Assembly: GCA_031769625.1 (NCBI GenBank)
Contig: JAUIMM010002019.1
Coordinates: 248,001-312,000, forward strand
Length of the DNA stretch: 64,000 nt
Direction: 5' to 3'
Origin: Taudactylus pleione
Lineage: Eukaryota; Chordata; Amphibia; Anura; Myobatrachidae
Positions 1 to 10,999 of the stretch are shown one piece after another. The position numbers and the translations under genes are program-made. The stretch's first letter is position 1. Every line of letters starts with the position of its first letter. The notes beneath the pieces are model-generated. The model was not told the DNA's origin. It searched no databases and saw only the letters and a program-made list of their open reading frames with translations.

Positions 1-1215
1 AATGTTTTTTCTCCCATGTTGCGTTTAAGAGAAAACAGCAATTGCTCGTTTTAGGCCAAAATGCATTGAAATCAATGGAAACAACAAAAGCGCATACTTT
101 GTGTTATCTCCTCTTGTAGCAAACACAGACAGCTCAAAATTTCACTGGATGTTTTGAAGACCAAGACCCACAAATATGATGTGAAATGATTTTTCTCCCA
201 TGTTGCGTTTAAGAGAAAACAGCAATTGCTCGTTTTAGGCCAAAATGCATTGAAAGCAATGGAAACAACAAAAGCGCATATTTGTGTTATCTCCTCTTGT
301 AGCAATCACAGACAGCTCAAAATTTCACTGGATGTGTTGTAGACCAAGACCCACAAATGTGATGTGAAATGGTTTTTCTCCCATGTTGCGTTTAAGAGAA
401 AACAGCAATTGCTCGTTTTAGGCCAAAATGCATTGAAAGCAATGGAAACAACAAAAGCGCATACTTTGTGATATCTCCTCTTGTAGCAAACACAGACAGC
501 TCAAAAATTCACTGGATGTGTTGAAGACCAAGACCCACAAATGTGATGTGAAATGGTTTTTCTCCCATGTTGCGTTTAAGAGAAAACAGCAAATGCACGT
601 TTTAGGCCAAAATGCATTGAAAGCAATGGAAACAACAAAAGCGCATACTTTGTGATATCTCCTCTTGTAGCAAACACAGACAGCTCAAAATTTCACTGGA
701 TGTGTTGAAGACCAAGACCCACAAATGTGATGTGAAATGGTTTTTCTCCCATGTTGCGTTTAAGAGAAAACAGCAATTGCTTGTTTTAGGCTAAAATGCA
801 TTGAAAGCAATGGAAACAACAAAAGCGCATACTTTGTGTTATCTCCTCTTGTAGCAAACACAGACATCTCAAAATTTCACTGGATGTGTTGAAGACCAAG
901 ACCCACAAATATGATGTGAAATGGTTTTTCTCCCATGTTGCGTTTAAGAGAAAACAGCAATTGCTCGTTTTAGGCCAAAATGCATTGAAAGCAATGGAAA
1001 CAACAAAAGCGCATACTTTGTGTTATCTCCTCTTGTAGCAAACACAGGCAGCTCAAAATTTCACTGGATGTGTTGAAGACCAAGACCCACAAATGTGATG
1101 TGAAATGGTTTTTCTCCCATGTTGCGTTTAAGAGAAAACAGCAATTGCTCGTTTTAGGCCAAAATGCATTGAAAGCAATGGAAACAACAAAAGCGCATAC
1201 TTTGTGTTATCTCCT
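1..1215. repeat. Left block, first copy of the 5.70 kb period (5' part)
   Basis: About 6.6 monomers that reappear at 5,703-6,911 with a shift of 5,702 bp. Shared diagnostic variants are aaatcaatgg near 70, a 1-bp-short catatttgtg near 280, agcaatcac near 303, tgtagacc at 338, gcaaatgcacg near 590, the pair cttgtttt/ggctaaaatg near 780, and acaggcagc near 1,044. The same ordered series from tgtagacc onward is also found from 22,961 and from 48,346. The left end of the block is cut by the window. Confidence 0.85.
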
Positions 1216-3055
1216 CTTGTAGCAAACACAGACAGCTCAAAATTTCACTGGATGTGTTGAAGACCAAGACCCACAAATGAGATGTGAAATGGTTTTACTC
1301 CCATGTTGCATTTAAGAGAAAACAGCAATTGCTCGTTTTAGGCCAAAATGCATTGAAAGCAATGGAAACAACAAAAGCGCATACTTTGTGATATCTCCTC
1401 TTGTAGCAAACACAGACAGCTCAAAATTTCACTGGATGTGTTGAAGACCAAGACCCACAAATGTGATGTGAAATGGTTTTTCTCCCATGTTGCGTTTAAG
1501 AGAAAACAGCAAATGCAAATTTTAGGCCAAAATGCATTGAAAGCAATGGAAACAACAAAAGCGCATACTTTGTGATATCTCCTCTTGTAACAAACACAGA
1601 CAGCTCAAAATTTCACTGGATGTGTTGAAGACCAAGACCCACAAATGTGATGTGAAATGGTTTTTCTCCCATGTTGCGTTTAAGAGAAAACAGCAATTGC
1701 TCGTTTTAGGCCAAAATGCATTGAAAGCAATGGAAACAACAAAAGAGCATACTTTGTGTGATCTCCTCTTGTAGCAAACACAGACATCTCAAAATTTCAC
1801 TGGATGTGTTGAAGACCAAGACCCACAAATATTATGTGAAATGGTTTTTCTCCCATGTTGCATTTAAGAGAAAACAGCAATTGCTCGTTTTAGGCCAAAA
1901 TGCATTGAAAGCAATGGAAACAACAAAAGCGCATACTTTGTGTTATCTCCTCTTGTAGCAAACACAGACAGCTCAAAATTTCACTGGATGTGTTGAAGAC
2001 CAAGACCCACAAATGTGATGTGAAATGGTTTTTCTCCCATGTTGCGTTTATGAGAAAACAGCAATTGCTCGTTTTAGGCCAAAATGCATTGAAAGCAATG
2101 GAAACAACAAAAGCGCATATTTTGTGATATCTCCTCTTGTAGCAAACACATGCAGCTCAAAATTTCACTGGATGTGTTGAAGACCAAGACCAACAAATGT
2201 GATGTGAAATGGTTTTTCTCCCATGTTGCGTTTAAGAGAAAACAGCAAATGCACGTTTTAGGCCAAAATGCATTGAAAGCAATGGAAACAACAAAAGCGC
2301 ATACTTTGTATTATCTCCTCTTGTAGCAAACACAGACAGCTCAAAATTTCACTGGATGTGTTGAAGACCAAGACCCACAAATATGAAGTGAAATGGTTTT
2401 TCTCCCATGTTGCGTTTAAGAGAAAACAGCAATTGCTCGTTTTAGGCCAAAATGCATTGAAAGCAATGGAAACAACAAAAGAGCATACTTTGTGTTATCT
2501 CCTCTTGTAGCAAACACAGACAGCTCAAAATTTCACTGGATGTGTTGAAGACCAAGACCCACAAATGTGATGTAAAATGGTTTTACACCCATGTTGCATT
2601 GAAGAGAAAACAGCAATTGCTCGTTTTAGGCCAAAATGCATTGAAAGCAATGGAAACAACAAAAGCGCATACTTTGTGATATCTCCTCTTGTAGCAAACA
2701 CAGACAGCTCAAAATTTCACTGGATGTGTTGAAGACCAAGACCCACAAATGTGATGTGAAATCGTTTTTCTCCCATGTTGCATTTAAGAGAAAACAGCAA
2801 ATGCACGTTTTATGCCAAAATGCAATGAAAGCAATGGAAACAACAAAAGCGCATACTATGTGATATCTCATCTGGTAGCAAACACAGACAGCTCAAAATT
2901 TTACTGGATGTGTTGAAGACCAAGATCCACAAATGTGATGTGAAATGGTTTTTCTCCCATGTTGCGTTTAAGAGAAAACAGCAATTGCTCGTTTTAGGCC
3001 AAAATGCATTGAAAGCAATGGAAACAACAAAAGCGCATACTTTGTGTTATCTCCT
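1216..3055. repeat. 10-monomer unit U, copy 1 (1,840 bp)
   Basis: A ten-monomer unit repeated directly by the next 1,840 bp. Ordered markers are acaaatgagatg with ttttactccc and gcattt (near 1,275-1,310); gcaaatgcaaat (1,508); gtaacaaacac (1,586); aagagcat with gtgtgatctcc (1,745-1,760); acaaatattatg (1,829); tatgagaaaac (2,049); acatgcagctc; accaacaaatg with gcaaatgcacg and ttgtattatc; aaatatgaagtg; gtaaaatgg with acacccatg and gcattgaag (2,573-2,603); and gaaatcgttt with tatgccaaaatgcaatg. Exact ends cannot be fixed within about 150 bp because the flanking monomers are ordinary. Confidence 0.85.
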
Positions 3056-4895
3056 CTTGTAGCAAACACAGACAGCTCAAAATTTCACTGGATGTGTTGA
3101 AGACCAAGACCCACAAATGAGATGTGAAATGGTTTTACTCCCATGTTGCATTTAAGAGAAAACAGCAATTGCTCGTTTTAGGCCAAAATGCATTGAAAGC
3201 AATGGAAACAACAAAAGCGCATACTTTGTGATATCTCCTCTTGTAGCAAACACAGACAGCTCAAAATTTCACTGGATGTGTTGAAGACCAAGACCCACAA
3301 ATGTGATGTGAAATGGTTTTTCTCCCATGTTGTGTTTAAGAGAAAACAGCAAATGCAAATTTTAGGCCAAAATGCATTGAAAGCAATGGAAACAACAAAA
3401 GCGCATACTTTGTGATATCTCCTCTTGTAACAAACACAGACAGCTCAAAATTTCACAGGATGTGTTGAAGACCAAGACCCACAAATGTGATGTGAAATGG
3501 TTTTTCTCCCATGTTGCGTTTAAGAGAAAACAGCAATTGCTCGTTTTAGGCCAAAATGCATTGAAAGCAATGGAAACAACAAAAGAGCATACTTTGTGTG
3601 ATCTCCTCTTGTAGCAAACACAGACATCTCAAAATTTCACTGGATGTGTTGAAGACCAAGACCCACAAATATTATGTGAAATGGTTTTTCTCCCATGTTG
3701 CATTTAAGAGAAAACAGCAATTGCTCGTTTTAGGCCAAAATGCATTGAAAGCACTGGAAACAACAAAAGCGCATACTTTGTGTTATCTCCTCTTGTAGCA
3801 AACACAGACAGCTCAAAATTTCACTGGATGTGTTGAAGACCAAGACCCACAAATGTGATGTGAAATGGTTTTTCTCCCATGTTGCGTTTATGAGAAAACA
3901 GCAATTGCTCGTTTTAGGCCAAAATGCATTGAAAGCAATGGAAACAACAAAAGTGCATATTTTGTGATATCTCCTCTTGTAGCAAACACATGCAGCTCAA
4001 AATTTCACTGGATGTGTTGAAGACCAAGACCAACAAATGTGATGTGAAATGGTTTTTCTCCCATGTTGCATTTAAGAGAAAACAGCAAATGCACGTTTTA
4101 GGCCAAAATGCATTGAAAGCAATGGAAACAACAAAAGCGCATACTTTGTATTATCTCCTCTTGTAGCAAACACAGACAGCTCAAAATTTCACTGGATGTG
4201 TTGAAGACCAAGACCCACAACTATGAAGTGAAATGGTTTTTCTCCCATGTTGCGTTTAAGAGAAAACAGCAATTGCTCATTTTAGGCCAAAATGCATTGA
4301 AAGCAATGGAAACAACAAAAGAGCATACTTTGTGTTATCTCCTCTTGTAGCAAACACAGACAGCTCAAAATTTCACTGGATGTGTTGAAGACCAAGACCC
4401 ACAAATGTGATGTAAAATGGTTTTACACCCATGTTGCATTGAAGAGAAAACAGCAATTGCTCGTTTTAGGCCAAAATGCATTGAAAGCAATGGAAACAAC
4501 AAAAGCGCATACTTTGTGATATCTCCTCTTGTAGCAAACACAGACAGCTCAAAATTTCACTGGATGTGTTGAAGACCAAGACCCACAAATGTGATGTGAA
4601 ATCGTTTTTCTCCCATGTTGCATTTAAGAGAACACAGCAAATGCACGTTTTATGCCAAAATGCAATGAAAGCAATGGAAACAACAAAAGCGCATACTTTG
4701 TGATATCTCATCTGGTAGCAAACACAGACAGCTCAAAATTTTACTGGATGTGTTGAAGACCAAGACCCACAAATGTGATGTGAAATGGTTTTTCTCCCAT
4801 GTTGCGTTTAAGAGAAAACAGCAATTGCTCGTTTTAGGCCAAAATGCATTGAAAGCAATGGAAACAACAAAAGCGCATACTTTGTGTTATCTCCT
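3056..4895. repeat. 10-monomer unit U, copy 2 (1,840 bp)
   Basis: Repeats the ordered marker set of the preceding unit at a constant shift of 1,840 bp (10 x 184). Examples are the gtgtgatctcc monomer at 1,758 against 3,598, and the acacccatg/gcattgaag monomer near 2,590 against 4,430. Only scattered substitutions separate the copies, such as gcactgg for gcaatgg near 3,751 and aacacagc for aaaacagc near 4,632. This is a simple tandem duplication inside the larger 5.70 kb period, because the downstream copy of that period (5,703-8,744) has a single U. Confidence 0.85.
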
Positions 4896-5702
4896 CTTGT
4901 AGCAAACACAGACATCTCAAAATTTCACTGGATGTGTTGAAGACCAAGACCCACAAATATGATGTGAAATGGTTTTCCTCCCATGTTGTGTTTAAGAGAA
5001 AACAGCAATTGCTCGTTTTAGGCCAAAATGCATTGAAAGCAATGGAAACAACAAAGCGCATACTTTCTGTTATCTCCTCTTGTAGCAAACACAGACAGCT
5101 CAAAATTTCACTGGATGTGTTGAAGACAAAGACCAACAAATGTGATGTGAAATGGTTTTTCTCCCATGTTGCATTTAAGAGAAAACAGCAATTGCTCGTT
5201 TTAGGCCAAAATGCATTGAAAGCAATGGAAACAACAAAAGCGCATACTTTGTGTTATCTCCTCTTGTAGCAAACACAGACAGCTCAAAATTTCACTGGAT
5301 GTGTTGAAGACCAAGACCCACAAATGAGATGTGAAATGGTTTTACTCCCATGTTGCATTTAAGAGAAAACAGCAATTGCTCGTTTTAGGCCAAAATGCAT
5401 TGAAAGCAATGGAAACAACAAAAGCGCATACTTTGTGTTATCTCCTCTTGTAGCAAACACAGACAGCTCAAAATTTCACTGGATGTGTTGAAGACCAAGA
5501 CCCACAAATTTGATGTGAAATGGTTTTTCTCCCTTGTTGCATTTAAGAGAAAACAGCAATTGCTCGTTTTAGGCCAAAATGCATTGAAAGCAATGGAAAC
5601 AACAAAAGCGCATACTTTGTGTTATCTCCTCTTGTAGCAAACACAGACAGCTCAAAATTTCACTGGATGTGTTGAAGACCAAGACCCACAAATATGATGT
5701 GA
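4896..5702. repeat. Linker monomers after the U doublet
   Basis: About four and a half monomers joining the U doublet to the next period. Markers are tttaagagaaa after catgttgtg (near 4,985), a 1-bp deletion aacaaagcgc near 5,053, actttctgttatc near 5,063, accaacaaatg, acaaatgagatg near 5,320, and acaaatttgatg with cccttgttgc near 5,510. The first part matches 8,745-9,300 at a shift of about 3,856 bp, including the rare tttctgttatc, so this linker belongs to the repeating unit. Confidence 0.75.
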
Positions 5703-6911
5703 AATGGTTTTTCTCCCATGTTGCGTTTAAGAGAAAACAGCAATTGCTCGTTTTAGGCCAAAATGCATTGAAATCAATGGAAACAACAAAAGCGCATACT
5801 TTGTGTTATCTCCTCTTGTAGCAAACACAGACAGCTCAAAATTTCACTGGATGTTTTGAAGACCAAGACCCACAAATATGATGTGAAATGATTTTTCTCC
5901 CATGTTGCGTTTAAGAGAAAACAGCAATTGCTCGTTTTAGGCCAAAATGCATTGAAAGCAATGGAAACAACAAAAGCGCATATTTGTGTTATCTCCTCTT
6001 GTAGCAATCACAGACAGCTCAAAATTTCACTGGATGTGTTGTAGACCAAGACCCACAAATGTGATGTGAAATGGTTTTTCTCCCATGTTGCGTTTAAGAG
6101 AAAACAGCAATTGCTCGTTTTAGGCCAAAATGCATTGAAAGCAATGGAAACAACAAAAGCGCATACTTTGTGATATCTCCTCTTGTAGCAAACACAGACA
6201 GCTCAAAAATTCACTGGATGTGTTGAAGACCAAGACCCACAAATGTGATGTGAAATGGTTTTTCTCCCATGTTGCGTTTAAGAGAAAACAGCAAATGCAC
6301 GTTTTAGGCCAAAATGCATTGAAAGCAATGGAAACAACAAAAGCGCATACTTTGTGATATCTCCTCTTGTAGCAAACACAGACAGCTCAAAATTTCACTG
6401 GATGTGTTGAAGACCAAGACCCACAAATGTGATGTGAAATGGTTTTTCTCCCATGTTGCGTTTAAGAGAAAACAGCAATTGCTTGTTTTAGGCTAAAATG
6501 CATTGAAAGCAATGGAAACAACAAAAGCGCATACTTTGTGTTATCTCCTCTTGTAGCAAACACAGACATCTCAAAATTTCACTGGATGTGTTGAAGACCA
6601 AGACCCACAAATATGATGTGAAATGGTTTTTCTCCCATGTTGCGTTTAAGAGAAAACAGCAATTGCTCGTTTTAGGCCAAAATGCATTGAAAGCAATGGA
6701 AACAACAAAAGCGCATACTTTGTGTTATCTCCTCTTGTAGCAAACACAGGCAGCTCAAAATTTCACTGGATGTGTTGAAGACCAAGACCCACAAATGTGA
6801 TGTGAAATGGTTTTTCTCCCATGTTGCGTTTAAGAGAAAACAGCAATTGCTCGTTTTAGGCCAAAATGCATTGAAAGCAATGGAAACAACAAAAGCGCAT
6901 ACTTTGTGTTA
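5703..6911. repeat. Second copy of the 5.70 kb period (5' part)
   Basis: Near-identical to 1-1,215 at a 5,702-bp shift (31 x 184 minus 2). It carries the same aaatcaatgg, short catatttgtg, agcaatcac, tgtagacc (6,040) and ggctaaaatg markers. The two one-base length variants are shared by both copies, which shows they were present before the duplication. Confidence 0.85.
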
Positions 6912-8744
6912 TCTCCTCTTGTAGCAAACACAGACAGCTCAAAATTTCACTGGATGTGTTGAAGACCAAGACCCACAAATGAGATGTGAAATGGTTTTAC
7001 TCCCATGTTGCATTTAAGAGAAAACAGCAATTGCTCGTTTTAGGCCAAAATGCATTGAAAGCAATAGAAACAACAAAAGCGCATACTTTGTGATATCTCC
7101 TCTTGTAGCAAACACAGACAGCTCAAAATTTCACTGGATGTGTTGAAGACCAAGACCCACAAATGTGATGTGAAATGGTTTTTCTCCCATGTTGCGTTTA
7201 AGAGAAAACAGCAAATGCAAATTTTAGGCCAAAATGCATTGAAAGCAATGGAAACAACAAAAGCGCATACTTTGTGATATCTCCTCTTGTAACAAACACA
7301 GACAGCTCAAAATTTCACTGGATGTGTTGAAGACCCACAAATGTGATGTGAAATGGTTTTTCTCCCATGTTGCGTTTAAGAGAAAACAGCAATTGCTCGT
7401 TTTAGGCCAAAATGCATTGAAAGCAATGGAAACAACAAAAGAGCATACTTTGTGTGATCTCCTCTTGTAGCAAACACAGACATCTCAAAATTTCACTGGA
7501 TGTGTTGAAGACCAAGACCCACAAATATTATGTGAAATGGTTTTTCTCCCATGTTGCATTTAAGAGAAAACAGCAATTGCTCGTTTTAGGCCAAAATGCA
7601 TTGAAAGCAATGGAAACAACAAAAGCGCATACTTTGTGTTATCTCCTCTTGTAGCAAACACAGACAGCTCAAAATTTCACTGGATGTGTTGAAGACCAAG
7701 ACCCACAAATGTGATGTGAAATGGTTTTTCTCCCATGTAGCGTTTATGAGAAAACAGCAATTGCTCGTTTTAGGCCAAAATGCATTGAAAGCAATGGAAA
7801 CAACAAAAGCGCATATTTTGTGATATCTCCTCTTGTAGCAAACACATGCAGCTCAAAATTTCACTGGATGTGTTGAAGACCAAGACCAACAAATGTGATG
7901 TGAAATGGTTTTTCTCCCATGTTGCGTTTAAGAGAAAACAGCAAATGCACGTTTTAGGCCAAAATGCATTGAAAGCAATGGAAACAACAAAAGCGCATAC
8001 TTTGTATTATCTCCTCTTGTAGCAAACACAGACAGCTCAAAATTTCACTGGATGTGTTGAAGACCAAGACCCACAAATATGAAGTGAAATGGTTTTTCTC
8101 CCATGTTGCGTTTAAGAGAAAACAGCAATTGCTCGTTTTAGGCCAAAATGCATTGAAAGCAATGGAAACAACAAAAGAGCATACTTTGTGTTATCTCCTC
8201 TTGTAGCAAACACAGACAGCTCAAAATTTCACTGGATGTGTTGAAGACCAAGACCCACAAATGTGATGTAAAATGGTTTTACACCCATGTTGCATTGAAG
8301 AGAAAACAGCAATTGCTCGTTTTAGGCCAAAATGCATTGAAAGCAATGGAAACAACAAAAGCGCATACTTTGTGATATCTCCTCTTGTAGCAAACACAGA
8401 CAGCTCAAAATTTCACTGGATGTGTTGAAGACCAATACCCACAAACGTGATGTGAAATCGTTTTTCTCCCATGTTGCATTTAAGAGAAAACAGCAAATGC
8501 ACGTTTTAGGCCAAAATGCAATGAAAGCAATGGAAACAACAAAAGCGCATACTTTGTGATATCTCATCTGGTAGCAAACACAGACAGCTCAAAATTTTAC
8601 TGGATGTGTTGAAGACCAAGACCCACAAATGTGATGTGAAATGGTTTTTCTCCCATGTTGCGTTTAAGAGAAAACAGCAATTGCTCGTTTTAGGCCAAAA
8701 TGCATTGAAAGCAATGGAAACAACAAAAGCGCATACTTTGTGTT
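6912..8744. repeat. 10-monomer unit U, copy 3, with a 6-bp deletion
   Basis: Carries the complete ordered U marker set: acaaatgagatg near 6,977, gcaaatgcaaat near 7,210, gtaacaaacac near 7,288, gtgtgatctcc at 7,454, acaaatattatg, tatgagaaaac, acatgcagctc, ttgtattatc, aaatatgaagtg, acacccatg/gcattgaag, and gaaatcgttt. Near 7,331 the usual gaagaccaagaccc is shortened to gaagaccc, a 6-bp deletion between the two gacc copies that fits replication slippage. It changes the shift to copy 1 from 5,702 to 5,696 bp. The last monomer jumps to the linker that follows copy 2 rather than to another U. Confidence 0.85.
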
Positions 8745-9150
8745 ATCTCCTCTTGTAGCAAACACATGCAGCTCAAAATTTCACTGGATGTGTTGAAGAC
8801 CAAGACCCACAAATATGATGTGAAATGGTTTTTCTCCCATGTTGCGTTTAAAAGAAAACAGCAATTGCTCGTTTTAGGCCAAAATGCATTGAAAGCAATG
8901 GAAACAACAAAAGCGCATACTTTCTGTTATCTCCTCTTGTAGCAAACACAGACAGCTCAAAATTTCACTGGATGTTTTGAAGACAAAGACCCACAAATGT
9001 GATGTGAAATGGTTTTTCTCCCATGTTGCATTTAAGAGAAAACAGCAATTGCTCGTTTTAGGCCAAAATGCATTGAAAGCAATGGAAACAACAAAAGCGC
9101 ATACTTTGTGTTATCTCCTCTTGTAGCAAACACAGACAGCTCAAAATTTC
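8745..9150. repeat. Linker monomers, second copy
   Basis: Two to three monomers matching the linker at 4,896 onward by the rare tttctgttatc (near 8,921) and gaagacaaagaccc. The first monomer differs: it has acatgcagctc where the other has acagacatctc, and tttaaaagaaaac where the other has tttaagagaaaac. The linker runs into another U-type segment. Confidence 0.7.
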
Positions 9151-10480
9151 ACTGGATGTGTTGAAGACCAAGACCCACAAATGAGATGTGAAATGGTTTT
9201 ACTCCCATGTTGCATTTAAGAGAAAACAGCAATTGCTCGTTTTAGGCCAAAATGCATTGAAAGCAATGGAAACAACAAAAGCGCATACTTTGTGTTATCT
9301 CCTCTTGTAGCAAACACAGACAGCTCAAAATTTCACTGGATGTGTTGAAGACCAAGACCCACAAATGTGATGTGAAATGGTTTTTCTCCCATGTTGCGTT
9401 TAAGAGAAAACAGCAAATGCAAATTTTAGGCCAAAATGCATTGAAAGCAATGGAAACAACAAAAGAGCATACTTTGTGTTATCTCCTCTTGTAGCAAACA
9501 CAGACATCTCAAAATTTCACTGGATGTGTTGAAGACCAAGACCCACAAATATTATGTGAAATGGTTTTTCTCCCATGTTGCATTTAAGAGAAAACAGCAA
9601 TTGCTCGTTTTAGGCCAAAATGCATTGAAAGCAATGGAAACAACAAAAGCGCATACTTTGTGTTATCTCCTCTTGTAGCAAACACAGACAGCTCAAAATT
9701 TCACTGGATGTGTTGAAGACCAAGACCCACAAATGTGATGTGAAATGGTTTTTCTCCCATGTTGCGTTTATGAGAAAACAGCAATTGCTCGTTTTAGGCC
9801 AAAATGCATTGAAAGCGATGGAAACAACAAAAGTGCATATTTTGTGATATCTCCTCTTGTAGCAAACACATGCAGCTCAAAATTTCACTGGATGTGTTGA
9901 AGACCAAGACCAACAAATGTGATGTGAAATGGGTTTTCTCCCATGTTGCGTTTAAGAGAAAACAGCAAATGCACGTTTTAGGCCAAAATGCATTGAAAGC
10001 AATGGAAACAACAAAAGCGCATACTTTGTATTATCTCCTCTTGTAGCAAACACAGACAGCTCAAAATTTCACTGGATGTGTTGAAGACCAAGACCCACAA
10101 ATATGAAGTGAAATGGTTTTTCTCCCATGTTGCGTTTAAGAGAAAACAGCAATTGCTCGTTTTAGGCCAAAATGCATTGAAAGCAATGGAAACAACAAAA
10201 GAGCATACTTTGTGTTATCTCCTCTTGTAGCAAACACAGACAGCTCAAAATTTCACTGGATGTGTTGAAGACCAAGACCCACAAATGTGATGTAAAATGG
10301 TTTTACACCCATGCTGCATTGAAGAGAAAACAGCAATTGCTCGTTTTAGGCCAAAATGCATTGAAAGCAATGGAAACAACAAAAGCGCATACTTTGTGAT
10401 ATCTCCTCTTGTAGCAAACACAGACAGCTCAAAATTTCACTGGATGTGTTGAAGACCAAGACCCACAAATGTGATGTGAA
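9151..10480. repeat. Partial U unit, one monomer missing
   Basis: Starts with acaaatgagatg near 9,180 and gcaaatgcaaat near 9,413, but the next marker is aagagcat in the same monomer. The gtaacaaacac monomer of complete U units has therefore been lost by an in-register 184-bp deletion. The remaining order is normal: acaaatattatg, tatgagaaaac, acatgcagctc, ttgtattatc, aaatatgaagtg, acacccatg/gcattgaag (near 10,308). The unit ends after that monomer: the gaaatcgttt and ttttactgg monomers are absent. Confidence 0.75.
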
Positions 10481-10999
10481 ATGGTTTTTCTCCCATGTTG
10501 CGTTTAAGAGAAAACAGCAATTGCTCGTTTTAGGCCAAAATGCATTGAAAGCAATGGAAACAACAAAAGCGCATACTTTGTGTTATCTCCTCTTGTAGCA
10601 AACACAGATATCTCAAAATTTCACTGGATGTGTTGAAGACCAAGACCCACAAATATGATGTGAAATGGTTTTTCTCCCATGTTGCGTTTAAGAGAAAACA
10701 GCAATTGCTCGTTTTAGGCCAAAATGCATTGAAAGCAATGGAAACAACAAAAGCGCATACTTTGTGTTATCTCCTCTTGTAGCAAACACAGACAGCTCAA
10801 AATTTCACTGGATGTGTTGAAGACAAAGACCCACAAATGTGATGTGAAATGGTTTTTCTCCCATGTTGCATTTAAGAGAAAACAGCAATTGCTCGTTTTA
10901 GGCCAAAATGCATTGAAAGCAATGGAAACAACAAAAGCACATACTTTGTGTTATCTCCTCTTGTAGCAAACACAGACATCTCAAAATTTCACTGGATGT
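10481..10999. repeat. Ordinary satellite monomers between blocks
   Basis: About three monomers with common variants only: acagatatctc near 10,607, gaagacaaagaccc near 10,820 and agcacatac near 10,938. The acagacatctc/acaaatattatg combination follows from 10,975. No sharper feature is visible; this is the transition into the 4.23 kb-period region. Confidence 0.7.

Noticed and set aside
7321..7345. 6-bp deletion (gaagaccaagaccc to gaagaccc) as a functional site
   Set aside because: It lies between two gacc copies and fits simple slippage in a single monomer; no recurrence elsewhere.
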